From positions 1,240,001 through 1,304,000 of the forward strand of contig CAUJLY010000006.1 of assembly GCA_963281155.1 (NCBI GenBank): a DNA stretch of 64,000 bases, in the 5' to 3' direction. The stretch comes from Rhabditophanes sp. KR3021 (Eukaryota; Nematoda; Chromadorea; Rhabditida; Alloionematidae). The position numbers and the translations under genes were made by a program. This document shows positions 22,618 through 38,100 of this stretch, in pieces. The notes below the pieces were generated by a model. That model was not told where the DNA came from. It was given only the letters and a program-made list of their open reading frames with translations, and searched no databases. How positions within the stretch are numbered: the stretch's first letter is position 1; each line of letters begins with the position of its first letter.

Positions 22618-25600
22618 AATCAATGTGGGTTATCCAAAAATAATCTTTGTTGCTTCCTAAAAATGTGTTATTATAGAACTAATTAACTGAAACATCCTAT
22701 CTAATATAAATATTATTGTCGAAATGAATTTTGAATCTTGGCAAAATATCAGAAAAAATATAAACATTATAAATAGAAGATCGCATTAATATTTTTGTTG
22801 ATGTTATATCATAATGCTTGAAATAAAAAAATTTCATGTGACTGTTGGTCTTGAGGGAGCAACCCATTTTAAATGAAAAGGCAATATGAAGAAGCATTTA
22901 AATTTATGTTGTTTTTAGAGACTCAAAATAATTAAACTTTAAAAATTTTATCTATTTTTACATTAATATGCAGCAATTTTGATATATTTGAACTATTTAC
23001 ATAATGATATCATGTGTGGTATCAGTGCACTAAAGCCAAAAACATCATCTGATACAAAATTGTTCAACAACAGAATATAAAGAAGTGTTTCATTGTGAAG
23101 CAGTTATAAAAATTTAACTAAAATCAACTCAAATTAATACTGAATCAACTTGTATTTATTAAATGTCTAATCTCAAAGAAAAAGCACCTACCTTCTATAC
23201 GATTATAGAAGCTATAAAGTAACATATCACTTATATATTTAATAAGAAACAAATGGCAAGATGGGTAATAAGTGTGATCAAAGAATAACTAATAAATTAT
23301 GATTTTTTTATTTGAATAAAATATAAATAAAAGATTTATAACCGACACATAACTAAGTAAAATAATATACATTTGCTAAAAGTCTCTTTTTGACAAATAT
23401 ACTTTCAGCTAAAACATAGGAAAGAACGATTTGCTTTCTGGTTCATAACTAAAGATATTTAAAAGAGTGATTCATAAAAATGTGTAGGTGTCTGTAATGT
23501 ACTTTATGGCACATAGATTGCCTATTAAAAGACCTCAAAATTAGTATTATATTAGTGCATCAAACAGCCAACTAACATTCTTTGTTTTGGATGTCTTTTT
23601 TTAGGCTGTATTTGTATTGGAACGCAATTTTATCATACGAAATAAACGTTGCTTTGGGTCTAAAACAACAAACATCAAAGCTTATTACAGGAATCAGTAC
23701 GAATAAAACGTGACTAGTTTATTTTTAAGGATCACACATTTAGAAGTTTTTTTAAACTCTTAGAGTACAGCTAAATATGCAAGCCAGTGCAAACAATTTA
23801 ACTTTTTTATTTATTAAAATTACATACATCCAATTCATTCTTTTATTACCTATGAATTAAAAAAATGAACTTTTAAAGTATTTGATACAGTTTGAATTAA
23901 TTTCATCTGGTCAACTTACAAAATATTGAACTTAATATTTGAAAGTAGTTTGACATTGGGTTGGCTTTCTTATTTTCGAAGTCCAAAACAGAATACTTTC
24001 CCTGACATATCAATTTATTTTGATTCGGAAAGATTGTTTAAAATAATGCCACTTTCTTTGGCCTATCTGAACAAATTTGATAACTTGGGCAGCTGGTAAT
24101 CAACTTCAAAATACCGTATGGGATCCGAATAATTAACACAACCAAACAATTCCATTTTTTAATTAAATGACACTGCCTTGGCATTACATACATCAACTTT
24201 TTCCCATCGCATCAACGTATCATACTTGGTATTGTATTTTAAATTCTTTTTCCCTTACCTTTTTAAATGTTTGAGAACGTCAATTTTCTTAAATTTAAAA
24301 ATTAGTGTTTGTAAAATGTTTCACTCCATTCAGGCATCTATTAACTCTAGTGTGTACTCGTATTTATACGGTTGGATATAAATATATTTTGTAAAAATTA
24401 AGTTTTTATTAGTCACAATTAATACTCAATTCATAATACTCCATTCATTTTGCTTCAAACCTAATCTTTTCCTTTCTTCAATATTTGAACGGTTGGAGCA
24501 AAAATGTGGCCAGACAAATTGAGTATTTATGATAATTGATATATTTAATGAAACAAACTATTTCCCGAACTCATAAAAACAGCAGATTATCATGTCTTTT
24601 GCAATACACTATAGTTTCATTTTAGTGTAAGTTATTAAATAAAAATTGAATTATAGTAAATTAAGCATTAAATAAATACTTTTTTGGCTTGTTCATGCTG
24701 TTTATTTTGCTTCAGTTAATTAAAGCTACTATGACTCACATTATCCTTTAAACCTAAACAAGATCAAGGATATTTGGATTAATTAATAGCATGTCAGGTC
24801 ATAATGGTATTTAATATTGGATATCATGCCTTTTTTACAAACAAGGTGGGAACTTATTTTTATTATGCAAATTTGTGATAACTTGCCTTTCTTTCATCAA
24901 TTACAATTGTTACATAACTATATTTATTGGCATATTTTAGAGCTTACTAAATGTTTTACTTTGTTAGATCATAAAATTATTTAACCTTATCTACTTTACT
25001 TTATCTTATTTTATTTGATGTTGCATTTAAATTTTACTTTCTCTTTATATTTTATAGTTACTTTGCTGCCTTCGTAATTATAAAAATGACCGGGTGTGAC
25101 GAAAGAATATAAATATATTTTTGATATGTAATAATAACAGAACAAAATTGCCGCCCTTTCCCCTGATAACAGGTAAAATGACCGATCAGGTTAGCAGTAA
25201 CATGTCGACACATTAAAACTATAGACAACACATACTTCCGTCATCTCCAGGCGGTCAGCTTACTTTCCTTTTTATTTCCAAAATATGCATAAAGAAGTAA
25301 ACATATATGTATACACTCATTTGAATGACCGGCAATCGAGAGTACATTATATAATAGTCAAATTATTCAAGTTTATAGGTGAGCTTGATTAAAGGTGTTA
25401 CAACAAGTAATATAATAGACAAAAAGCCATTATCATCCACAACAACTTATTACGATTTTGGACTATATTCCTGATCTTTATTAAAAATTGTTACATAAAG
25501 ACATAATTACGACTTTGGCTGCTATTAATATGCCTTCATTTTATTATATTTGTGAAAAGAATATAATTATAATCTTTTATTTTCAAATGCCAACTTCAAT

Positions 25601-28400
25601 ATTTATAGTGTCGTCCGCTCACAAAACCTACTTGCATTTATAAAATCAAAAACAATTTTAGTAGAGAAGATACCAATTCGATGGTAGTATAGTTGTTGCT
25701 CTCAATCATGAACTTTTTTGTTGTCTTATTCCATAATAAATATATGAATTAGGGAATTTTTTTTGTATATTGTGACTTCATTTATCATTTTTGTAGGGTC
25801 ACATTTATGTATACTTTGTTATCTCTAATATACATTTTTTGACCACTAGCATTAAATTTACTACCCCACTGATTAGATGACGAGATCACTGCAAATGACC
25901 TGCATTTTTTATCAATTCTTATCTTTGCTATTTTGAATTACATAATTATACATAGACAAAAATATATACATAATTCCGTAGCGATGTCAATCTTTCTTAA
26001 AAATATTATGTATATTTATTTGTATGTGTATCATTTTATTACGTCCGAAATAGAAACATACTAAAGTGTATCACTTTCTCTTTTTCTGTTTATTCGGGCT
26101 TTGCACTTTTTAATTCTCTTCCAACCTGAAGGGATCATGCTCTTTTTGTTGGTATGTAGATGGGCGGTTGGTGAAGCTACATGCTGCTATACTATTAAAC
26201 TGGTTCATTTGACTGCGTGGTGGCTCAATTTTAAACTCTGACTGGACATTATTGCTGGTTCTTCGACGAATTTTAACAAACTAGTAGTAACGTCCCTGAA
26301 AAAGAGTCTCACACAGGTGAAGTAATATGTATTGTTCAAAATACAAATTACTTATATATTACTGGAATAATATTACTGCAATTATTTAGATATCAAGCTC
26401 GATTTATTTTAATGCTTCACATAATTATCTCCTAAATGACATGACATTTTTGATTATTTAATAGGCTGTATGTAATCATAGGCATTTCATTAATTAAGTA
26501 ATATTTCCTCAGAGAATGTAATTTTGAGCAGGTTAGAAAGTGAGTTTAATCATCACCGTCCATTCAAATCCTAATCAGGTTGATTAAATTTGTGAGCGCG
26601 ACAAACACCTCTTGTCCTCTATTATTTATAAATAGATTCGCAAACCAGTTTTTGCAAAACGATCCACAGATATCAAAGTTAAAGGGCATCATTAATAAAA
26701 GTATCTACTTTCGCTAGGACTTCGCATCTATACCCTGATCCATGTGTACTATAGTTTCGATACCTAAATAAAATGTTGTCTACAAAGTTACTAGACAAAC
26801 TTAGTAACGTATAAGGGCGTCATTGTCGCTTTCTAAATGATTCACTCCTTGACATTGGTACATAATCATGTTAATACGTGTATCCTTCCACCAATGTTAG
26901 GATATAATTAGATATATGGATAGGTAAATGAATGTTTAATCCCATTCTAATATTTCACTTGTGAGCTTGTAAACAATGCTTTACTTTTTAAAGAAATGTG
27001 ATAAATCTATTTGTTAAATCGTGTTTTCTACTATTGCAATACTACATAATTATTCAGAAATAACAATGGTTCACAAGTTTATACATAACATTATTGCTCC
27101 AGGCTACTACATTTGACTACCAAAACTTTCCATCATTAATTATAATTTTTTAAACTTTATTGGCATAACGTTTTTACGTAATCCAGAACAACCTAAAAAC
27201 TTGTAACTTTAGCATCTTAAATTTGACATTCTCATCAATTAACTGTTAAAGCCAGTTTTAGTGTTTTTAACACTTTCATTCGTTTTAAAAAATACTTTAA
27301 TGTTCCAGAAGTAATAATCATGAGACGTTTCAACGTATGACAGAATATTTGTTATTATTCATATTATATAATTCAACAAGGTTGACAGAAGATACCGATT
27401 GACCAGTATAGACCGGTTTCTCGGGATATATGCTTTATGATAGGATATACATGTAATGATGTTTGCTTCATATAATTTGTGAGACGCCACATCATTGAAA
27501 GTTTTCGATATTATATGTTTTTAAAAGGATCTATTTAGTAATAACATCTACCCTCAAAAAGAAACTTCTAAATCCATACCAATTTGACGGCCCCATCATT
27601 TTGATTATAATGTAATCGCTGCACAACCCATTAGCAAGTCCGCTCCTCGTCATTCAAATAATTTCATTTTACAATTATACTAATTTCCTTTGTATCTTTT
27701 TGATTTATCCAGTCAAAAAAGGTTGGATGTAGCGAGATTTGCCCGCTGGCAGACAAGGTTACATTGTGTATTTTTGTAAAAAAGTGAAGATGAGCTTTTA
27801 CAGGTGGCCTTGGTAATAATTTAATCCGGGAAAGGTTGTCTTTATTTGTGTACAATTTGATCCATCATCGCTACTAATAGCCTCATCATCTGGTAACTTC
27901 AAACAACCATGGTCATTATTATGACACAGGTTTTTTAACACATACTTTGTTTTCTTTTTCGAACCTCGACAATCATTTCACCGACAAAGTTCCATCAAAC
28001 TGACCAATAAACAGCATAATCTAAAAATTCATTTTTACCGATGCTTGTTTATTTAGCTGAATTTAGTATTCACACATACGAAAATGACTTACTTTTTGCT
28101 ATTATTTCTTTTTAATTAAAATAAATAGACAGTTTAGATTGACCTGAAGTTGTTATTTTTACTATATTATACTCTTTTAAAATAAGATTGTGTGAAGTCA
28201 GTTAACTGGTTGGGAATATTTTTTATTTGAATTCTTTATTTAAGTTTCAATATTTTTGATTATTTGTTTGTATGTTTAAAAATACGCAAAGTGCAAAAAC
28301 CGTCCTGTAGGTCAGCCCACTACTTTATTTAATATTGCTATCATATACTTTCTCTTTTATTATTTCATGTGCTGAAGTCTTGTTATTTTTTAACAACTGG
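22618..28400. other. Gene-poor AT-rich region, distal part
   Basis: No complete gene seen on either strand. Open frames (22697-22897, 24178-24381, 27664-27855) are short and AT-biased. Patches of higher complexity occur near 25140-25260 and 26140-26330 but do not translate into a recognisable product. One short candidate first exon near 25178 is listed separately. Confidence 0.5.
25178..25189 (+). other. Candidate distal first exon of the nuclear receptor (MTDQ)
   Basis: AAAATG in good context followed by ACC GAT CAG and a GTTAGC donor. It ends in phase 0 and would join in frame to the exon at 38357 across a 13.2 kb intron. It could be an alternative promoter to the candidate at 29111. Only the frame and a moderate donor support it. 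Confidence 0.15.
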
Positions 28401-28489
28401 TCATCAGGCTTAACACTAACCAGAGTATGATGTATTTGCGAGTTGTTTCGGTTGTTGCATTAAACAATCACATATTTAACACCACCCAG

Positions 28490-28760
28490 GCAGCCGCCTA
28501 AAAGAACAACTCGAAATATTTGAATAGGATTTTCAGATGGAGCTCAAAGAGAGAGAGTGAAGCGCAAAGAGAACTGAATGAACGTCGCTTTTTCAGTTGA
28601 GGGTTCTTCATCTTTTTGTCTATTATTCACCGAGGACAGACACATACATGAGATGACGATTTGTTCAGAAACTTGACCACTGTCCACTATATATGATCTT
28701 TTTGAGGCGATCCGCTAACCTGAAATTTGCCCTCTAGCTTCTCTAAGAGACTTATCATCA
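28490..28760 (+). promoter_or_regulatory. Possible promoter region of the nuclear receptor gene
   Basis: A patch with higher G+C than its surroundings. It holds a GAGAGAGAG run near 28548, several CGC-containing words and a TATA-like CTATATATG near 28688. It lies 350-600 bases upstream of the candidate first exon at 29111. This is a compositional argument only. Confidence 0.25.
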
Positions 28761-29110
28761 CTTTAACTACACAATTTATTTACCATAAATAAAACTTTTT
28801 CTATTATATTATTTTTTACCCCGTCTATTCCTTACCATCATCTTAACTTATCAAATATATCCCGTACAATTCATTTTACTATTAAACTCCTTTATATTCC
28901 AACTTTCATAATTAATTCTCAACAAAACCTTCAGCCAATTTTATCATTTGTCTATTTCAGCTACAACTTATATGGCCAACAGCTTTTGAATCAGGTCGCA
29001 TTTCTTGAACTCAAAAACAACCAAAACAATTATCAAATCAACTTTTTAAATTATTACTTTGGATTTACTCCCATCTTCTATTCCTATCTCTCCAAATCAA
29101 GTTTTGAATA

Positions 29111-29116
29111 ATGGTG
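29111..29116 (+). other. Candidate first coding exon of the nuclear receptor (Met-Val)
   Basis: ATGGTG immediately followed by a consensus GTAAGTT donor, with an in-frame TGA just upstream (29106-29108). It ends in phase 0 and joins directly to the receptor exon at 38357, which has no start codon of its own near its 5' end. The intron would be 9.2 kb. Short start exons followed by a long first intron are common in nuclear receptor genes, but no transcript evidence is available here. Confidence 0.3.
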
Positions 29117-32100
29117 GTAAGTTATTTTTTCACAAATTACCTTCAACAATAAGTTATACGTTGACATCCAAAAAATGCCTTTCAACACATCTGGCCGACC
29201 TGTTGCGTCATTTATTTTATCTCATTTTCAATTATTTGAATCCATAGTATACTACTTTTTTTTGTTTGATCTAATCTTGGGAGCGCATGTTTGATTGTCT
29301 GAGTTTGTTTATTATTGCACTATTGTAAGGTACAATTGTTTATTTTATAAAATAGTTTACCACATTTTTGCAACACCATAAAATATTAATAAAATTCACC
29401 AAAATATAGTAAAACAAACTAACAGGTCATCTTGAAGGATTAAACAAATTTTTACATTTTGTTTGTTCAGGCTATCAATCCTTAACTTTGTCATGAGTCT
29501 CATTTTGATGAAATGTATTAATATGAATCATGCTAAAAATAGACCCATGTACTCTAATACACACATCCATTTTTACCTTCTAGATCTTTATACTTCTGTT
29601 TATTTTTCAAAATCATTTGTTTGATTAGAGTCTTTTATCAAGCAATGGACATCAGTTGAAGCAGACTGATGGTCAGAGTATGGTTATGCTTTCCAATATT
29701 TATATCCAAATAAAGCTTTCTTCACACTTGACAATACATTACTTTTCCATTTATTTTGATTTATTATCATCATAATATCGGGACATCTATGCTTTTTGTT
29801 TGCCGACCATTCAATTTCTGCCTTCATGCCTTTTCTTGACTCTTAAATATTCCAACAAAAAGATCAACAAACATTTTTTACTCAAACACAGGTTAGTCTC
29901 TTTGTAGCCACTTTCCAAGTATTTTTGACGGATATCTTAAACTTTACCAACATCCAAATCTATTTTCATCTACTAGTATTTGTATATTGCTTTCACTGAA
30001 ACATGTTTCATCCCTACCAAAAATACATTCCTCTCAAGTGAACTGATTTTTTGTAGAATAAGTTTAAAAAATGTGTATCTGCCTCTCGTCAAAGCTATAT
30101 CATTCGGTTAGTCTTGATTCATTGAATAAAGAAATTAAAGTTACCAAACACTATTAATAACTTTGCTCTTTCATCTAGTCTCAAATTTGAGGACTAATTA
30201 TCGGGATGGCGTTACGATCTATATTCTTGGTTTGTTTTTATGATTAATGTTTCAACTAATTATGGCCCTCTCCTTATACCTCTTTATTATATTATCCCGA
30301 TTTTTTAGAGATATCTATCGTTTGTTGTTGTTATGTAAATCTAGTATAAACTGTAAAGAATTAAATAGTCTGGATATATACCATACTATAAAGTCGGAAG
30401 ACCAAAATACCGGTGTCATTCTGAGTGTATTAAGGGAAAGAATGTGTTGAGGTGTGCCTTTGGAACGTTTCTAGTAACTTTGAACCTTTTGCCCCTCCAT
30501 ATGCAAGAGAACAATTTGGTTGAGAAAACCTGTTTTAATAGTATTATGAAGAGAATTAGTTGGTGAGCAACGGAAAATATTAAGATAACAAAAATCCTAA
30601 GGAACAAATTATGGAAAAGGAGAGAGGGATATGTGTGTAGGTGTGGTGTGTATCAACGTATCAATTGCATCTATCACTACCATATTTGAATGAAATGATT
30701 GAAGCAGGACTTGCGGATATCTTCTCTTCGACTGTTTTAAAAATGACCAACTAGTTTCCTTAAGCGGAATGGAATGAATGTGTTTAAAGATACGATTACC
30801 TTTTTGTTTGGATTGTAGTTTGAATGACATTTGGTTGCTTCCATCCAACGTAATTTATCCTCTTTTGTTGATTACAACTTGATGTATGTATTATGTTTTT
30901 TATTATCAAGATATTTTAATGTACTAAATGTTTCACACCAGATTATTCAAGAAAAGTCGCGCTTTTAAACCTTGTCATGCATAGGAATGGAAGAAACGTG
31001 AAGTTGTATATTTTTATGTAACTCTTCATTCCACTACCATACTATTATGAAAGCGATTTCGCAAATTAGTACAACTCATATTTATTTGAACATCTAACTT
31101 TGTAAACCATTCTTATAATATTCCTAAATTTAAAAACCCTTCCTACAATCTTAGTTTGACTTTCCTTAAGTATGAATGAATAGTAATTGATAGGACATTT
31201 AATTTTCCAAATGAATAATGCTATTTCCTTACGTTTGAACGTTGATTAGTAATTTGTTGTATACACTTTTGTTTTTATGGCTTTCAAAAATGTGATACCA
31301 TTTTCCTAAGGACAAATGGATGTTTTTGTACGATGGCTCCGTTGTAAAAAAGATGCGAAAGGCGTTATTTGTTGTACTTTTATGACTTTTATGCATCCTT
31401 TGCATTGACACTTGTAGCTTTTTGTATAAGAAAACAATTTGAAGACAGAACCCTCCTCGGAGAATGGGCTCTAATTGTATGGTTTCTTTTATTAGCATAA
31501 TCTTGATCCTTTTTGAATTGAAAGGTGTTCCATGAAACATTTACGAAAGTGAGACCATTCCATTGTGGTTATTTTGATAGTATATGCATATATAAATAAA
31601 TGTTTACGCTAATATTATATATCGTATCACTTTTTTGAATGTGATAACATAAAGCGCTCTTTTGAGTCACTAACAATTTGAGAATCAACCATTTTTTGGT
31701 TAATGATATTTTGTTATAAATGACCATTAACCACCTTTTTCGCTAAATAAATGCTTTTACCAAACTTTTTTATTCAAACTGTTTTGAAGTCATTGTATTT
31801 TTGTGTGTTTAAAAGTATGAAAAATCCTGTGTGTCCCAGCTTTATCATTTCTCTTTTTGCGATTCCAACATTATAAATTTAACTATTATTGTATATGTGT
31901 ATATATTTTTAAAGCTATTGTAGATTCTTATTGCTTATAATATTTGTTTATTTAACTGTGATCATAAAAGAGCTTCATTATTTTACCCTAGACAAAAACA
32001 TATATTGAGACCATCGCAACATTATAAATTCTCGTCTGAGCGGTGGTAATTTTTGGTTGAATGAAACATAAATAATCCATCATACTATTTAAACTTTGTT

Positions 32101-35100
32101 TTTGTAACAATATCTGATATTGAACAGTGCACTATTTTATACTCCAATTGCAAAACACTTTCTCAATATAATGGTTAGAAGTTGTAAAGGTAAAAAAGTC
32201 AAGTAGTTGCGCTTTCGAAGGATTGTATGGGTTAGTTTAAGTAAATGCTATTTTATTTATATTCATTCTATTTTCATAATACCAATAACAGTGTCTGGAC
32301 ACAACTAATCCCCAAGTAGTTTACTACCTCTCGTATACTTACTTTGTTCTCAGTTATAGCTTCTATTAATTGGATCACATTTTCGAAGTGTCATAGTTAT
32401 AATAAAAAATGTGCACTTGTAAAAATCAAAACTATATAAAACATGTTTGATCTTTTATGGTTTGCAAATAGATTTGGCGGTAGCTACTATTTACTCCATT
32501 TCCTCACCAAACTTTAAATAATGCGCTACAATATTTTGTTCTCCTCTTGCTGATTATTTAAAAATAGAATTAGGGAAAATCCAGTTGTAACCAATGACCA
32601 CTGTTTTATGATAATCCGGTGAATCAACTAAAATTTTGTTAGTCTCTTCAAATTCACTTTCGCGCACTCTTTCCATGCAATAATATATTGTGAATTGCAC
32701 TTTTTAAATAAACTCTATAATTATAGGCGATCCTTTGCATTTTACTTACCAATTATTATAATTTGTATATGTTTACGGATCACATTAGAATCTATGGATT
32801 CAATAATATTCTTGAATGGCTAAAACAATTTATTGACACTAATTCTTTATATTTCCCTGAACAATGTGATTAATGGCATACTCTTCAATTTAATTCATTT
32901 GCCATTTTAAAAAGGAACTTGCTGGAAGACCACCTTTCTTACCTAAATCAAGTTTTAATCTATACAAGTTGCTTAAGCATCAAATGTCACATTTTTAATT
33001 TAATTTCTGGTTCGATGGCAAAATAAAAAATGCATTTATTCATTTTTTAATACTTGATTCATTTTATTTGCAGATGTAGTATTGTTTATCTCATGGATTA
33101 CCTTTCATTTATTATGTATACATCTGTAAATATATCTATTTCATCCAATTAGTCCACATTCACTTCCTTTTCGAGACTATTTTTAATTACGAATTGTCTA
33201 TTTAACGGTTAATTCACCGTTTAAGCTTAAACTCCCTGCCTGAGCAATTATTTAATTATTGTCATCTTCAAAATTATTATTGTAACTTACCTGTTACAAT
33301 GAGATTGTATTATAATTACTAAACGCCCAAATTCATTATTAATGTTGATTATTGTCGCTATTTTGATTGTATATGTCTCCTGCAATTCATCCATTCTTTT
33401 TACAACAATATCTTCTGCCAAATTATTTCCTTTGAATAGTACTCGTCATATGCCTTTACACGCAACATGATCACATCTCTCATAACGACTAAAAGTGAAA
33501 ATGAAAGCCAATTAATAGTGACGATTCTGGAGAGAAATCCTGTCAAACCAGTTTATCATATTCAACTTTGCCAATCGTCTTTTTACATTTCACACTTTGA
33601 ACAGTAATGATAATCGCTGGACACTCTTCACAAACATACATATCAAGTATATTTATTCCGATGACAGTTCAATTTATACATAACTTTAACTAAACAACAT
33701 TTTCTCTATCCATTCTTCTACATCCATACTCCCCAAAAAAGGTTAAATTATGAAGAGACTTTGGGATAAGCATACATTCTTCTAACTTTTTTAATTATTA
33801 AACTGTTCGTACTATATATATGCTTTTAAAATGCTATCATACCGGTCTTTTGTTATCTTTTAATACGAGATTTTTTTGCTTTTCTTGATTTTCAATGAAT
33901 ACCACCAAACTATAAAAGATTCTGGTTTAACATCAGCTATTTTCATTTAATTTATTGGCAATACATAAAAACTAAGTTCTAAATTAGAAAAAAAGATTTT
34001 AGTTGAAACCATTGAACATTTTGCATCAGTGAGCATTAACTTTTAATTCGGGCAAAGCTATAAGATATAGAATTAGTGTTTGTTGGTTCCGACTAACCAA
34101 ATTTCATTATCCTTTACATACCATCAATTTACTGTTTTCTCCAAAATATTGAAGTTGATGGAAAGATTATTAACAAATAAAGCTAACATACTACTACATA
34201 AATTAGTGTTACCAATCTTTTTACCAGTCTTATATAATTGCCACTACCATACGCTTCATTAAGATGCCTTTGTTAGATGTGTTAAAAGTTTCCTAAAACT
34301 CACCAAAACATCACACGTTAATAATCTCTACCGGAAGAAGGTTCGTAATAGGAGTGAATGTGTATGGTTGAGGAGGATGATGACTATTTGGGGGTAATAA
34401 TATGGGAAGCTTTGTTATTTAGAGTCAAATGTTTGATAGGATAACTTTTGTCATCCAGACTCATGCACTACTTTGGCTTTAATTTAATTTTACATGCTTT
34501 GTTTGGCACCTTTTGTTCGGCTTTTTAATTTACAAGTCATGGACAATGTTGCTCCCAATTAAATAAAAAATATTTTTACAGATTTTGTGGATGTACAGTA
34601 TTTTTTAGATAATATAATTAGTTGCTTACATTCCATACAAAAGGCAATCGTAATTCAAACTCTTTTGATTCGGACCATTTTAATTGTAACATGTTGGCTT
34701 CTTTTTATTTTGCCCATTATTTATATATTAATTTTTAAATTTAGTAAACAATATAGTGATTGTTTCCGGTCATTAGCCATTTGAGCTTCAAATAACATTG
34801 TCAGTATATGCCGTAATTCTTTTATTTTTATTCCATTGTTATTGCTATCGTAAATATCTCTCCCTTACATTTTTTAAAAGTGTGGGACATTCAAATTGAT
34901 GAGTACCTGTCTTGTTGTGCTTCTGAACATTTATATTTTGATTTGCAAGATGTGTGTGTTATTTGTATATATTAAAGCGAAACATCATCAAACCAATTGG
35001 CTCTATCATTATCAGTTACCTGAGGCGTTGGATTTCGTTGATCACTTACCCACACACATACACTGTCCACCTTGAAACTTCACAGATGTTGGTCAGCAGT

Positions 35101-38100
35101 CGAGGAGTGGTGATGATAAAGTACACACATACATTTAAATGTCTACTTTCAAACAAATTGAAATGTTATGCTCAACTATTTTTACTTTCAACTAACATTA
35201 TATTATATTGTCTATATGTTGTCCTCTATTATCTGGTTCATTAATGGTAACTCTGAAACTTTTTTGACTTAATCAGGGAATCCAGTTTTATACAAAGGTT
35301 CATCATCATAACCACTTTATTATACGATTGACGAAGAAGGTCCACCATTTCGCATTCTTTAAATTGCCCTTTATACCTGTTTTAGTAAATTGTTCTCTAT
35401 TGCGCTCCTCACAATCACACCTTTTGTCGCCATGTCTCATGCGAAACATTTCGGTGGTTCTGAACTTTGGCGGTACATTAAAGGAATGGTCATTTGCCTG
35501 GATCCAAACTAAAATCCATCACTCTCTCTCTTTTCTGCACTTTCAATGTCGTATTATTTAAAAGGTTCTAACCAAACCATTATTTATACATTACCACCAT
35601 CGTCTCCTTTCCTCCATGTATAATGCCTTAAGCTCATATTTGTCTTTCAAAATAGAAACATCTACCTTTGATTTCAAATCAAACATGACGCATTACAATA
35701 AAATTTGAAACCAAAATAAGAATTTAATATTTCACTTCAAAAGTTACTTTATACTCCCTCCACCATTAGTAATAACAACCACGAATTGTCGATGACTATA
35801 CTTGTCCTCAAATCAAATATTTTGCAATACCATGCTGTAAGCTATACGCTTATTGTTATGAGTAAGCCCAACATATATACAGTTACCAATTTTGACATGT
35901 AATGATCCGAACTTTTGATACTAAAATTGTCCTCTTTTAGATAGATACATTTAACTTTTTACTTTCTTTAACATTTCTTTTTATATCGAAAGTATCGACG
36001 GTGGTACGGGTACAGTTGTTACTCATTTTATCTTAAACAAAACAACATTTTCAAGTTGGTACGTAATTTGGCAAAGGATCTTTGATGCAAATGAATCATA
36101 TCTCCTATTTTGGAAGTTTATTTATCCCAAATTAACAAAAAAGTTGACCATATTTGCAAGAACCTGTGACACCATCAACATCATACCTTACAAAATAAAT
36201 GAGATAAATATTTTGAAAAGCGGATGAAAAGTCTTACGCTCCTTCCTACTTCGCCACCTATTATGTATAAAAGATTTGTTGGGGTGAAGGAATATATTTA
36301 TGTTTTTAGAAATTGTCATTATTGCGATTAGTAATTTGTTTGATTCATTTGTTTCGTAATTTATTTGTATACAGTGGTAGGATCAAATTCTTTTTTCGTG
36401 TAAAACATACAAATGTTTGTGGTGAATGGTTTCGGACAGTATGGTCAATATCAAAGCGCTAGATGTTATTTGTTAGCTAATATCAAGAAAGTGTTTTCAA
36501 TAAGGCCACACGTTTTTTTCATATATACCAAATAAACAAAACCAAATGTTTGGATTGATAAATTGTTTCAAAAAAGTGATTTTTATGTTAACAATTTAGT
36601 TTATCACAATGACCGGTTCCTTTCTTCGACTCATAAATCATATCAAACAGATCAAACTTTTTGGTCAAGCTAGCCTTACATACTATCAACTAACTTTCTT
36701 TTATTCGCAACATTCCTTTCATATTCATTTGCTCTTTAATGCTTTCATCATAATATTTAATTATGTATATATGCCCTCTGTCTCCTGTTACTGCTAATGA
36801 TACACTTAATGATGTTACAAAATGTCCCCTTCTTCGATCATTTTTGAACGGCTAATCCAAAGAAGTTGTTATCCTATGCAAATAATAATGACCAGTACAT
36901 ATCTTATCATCCTGAATTGTTACGTTACTGCATATGTTTTATCGCTCTCCCCTCTTTACTTTGATTTTGTTTCTCTGCTTCAATCACTTAATCATACACT
37001 GCCACTTTAAAAATGATACTGGTCAAAATTATAAAGAATGTTTGAGGACAACAATAGACAATAATAAAAAGTAAAATATAGCTTAAAGATGATATAATGA
37101 TAATTTAGTAACTAATATCAATTTACCCTCATAAATATATACACATATTTAAGCTGATAGGATGTAACTAAAAATATTAACCTATCAAAGTCTTAATACT
37201 ATATAATTCCAACATATAAAATCTTCCTCATCACTGCTGATTAATAGACTTCAATATATATTCTCAAATTTTTTAAATGTTTTCAATAAATAATAGTTAT
37301 GTAGACAACAACCGTTTATTGTTTAATAATCGGTCAAAAGCAATGTGTCACTTTTTCAAATACTATATAGCATCACAAATACTCCTTCTTAATATTAAAT
37401 ACTAATTCCTAATTATTATTATATTTACTTTAAAATGTTTAATTCATTTATTTCAACTATAAAATTTACTTTTTGACACTTTCTATTTCGTGGAATCATT
37501 TCATATCATTAAACTAGTGTATGATATTTTTTTGGTTCAATGGATGCGTTTCATTCTTACATAAAGTACATTGCTTTATTTTTTTTGGACAAAATTGTCT
37601 AAATACATACTGTGGATAATAATTATAAAAAGGACAATTCTTACCAAGTGGACTTTTGCTTCTTGCCCTAATTACTACTTCATCTATCATACTGTTCACG
37701 CAAAAAAATATAAAAAATAACCTAGACATCATATTTATATTTTGTTTTCCCATGCCGTTTGATATTTTTGTTTGTGTAAATAAATGACAGGTTGAATGGA
37801 TAAAGATGTGTAAATAAAATTAGCTTGATTCTGTCTTTTTTCTTACTCGAAATAAGCTTCTTGCACATTTTTTTCTTCAACAATTTAGTGAATACATACC
37901 ATTATTATTTGTCATAACTTTTGAACCTGGAATAATTGATGAAACACATTTTTGAATGCTTATAATAAACAAGTTGATATGTAGACATATACCTTAACAA
38001 GGCATATGAATTTGTTAAATAGTGTTGATGTGTCTAATTATTTAATAAGCTACTAATTATTGTATTGAAGATTTATCAAAAAACATATTAATTCCTAGTG

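Noticed and set aside
30416..31540. Three successive minus-strand frames in the receptor intron
   Set aside because: No splice sites link them in frame and the translations show no family pattern.
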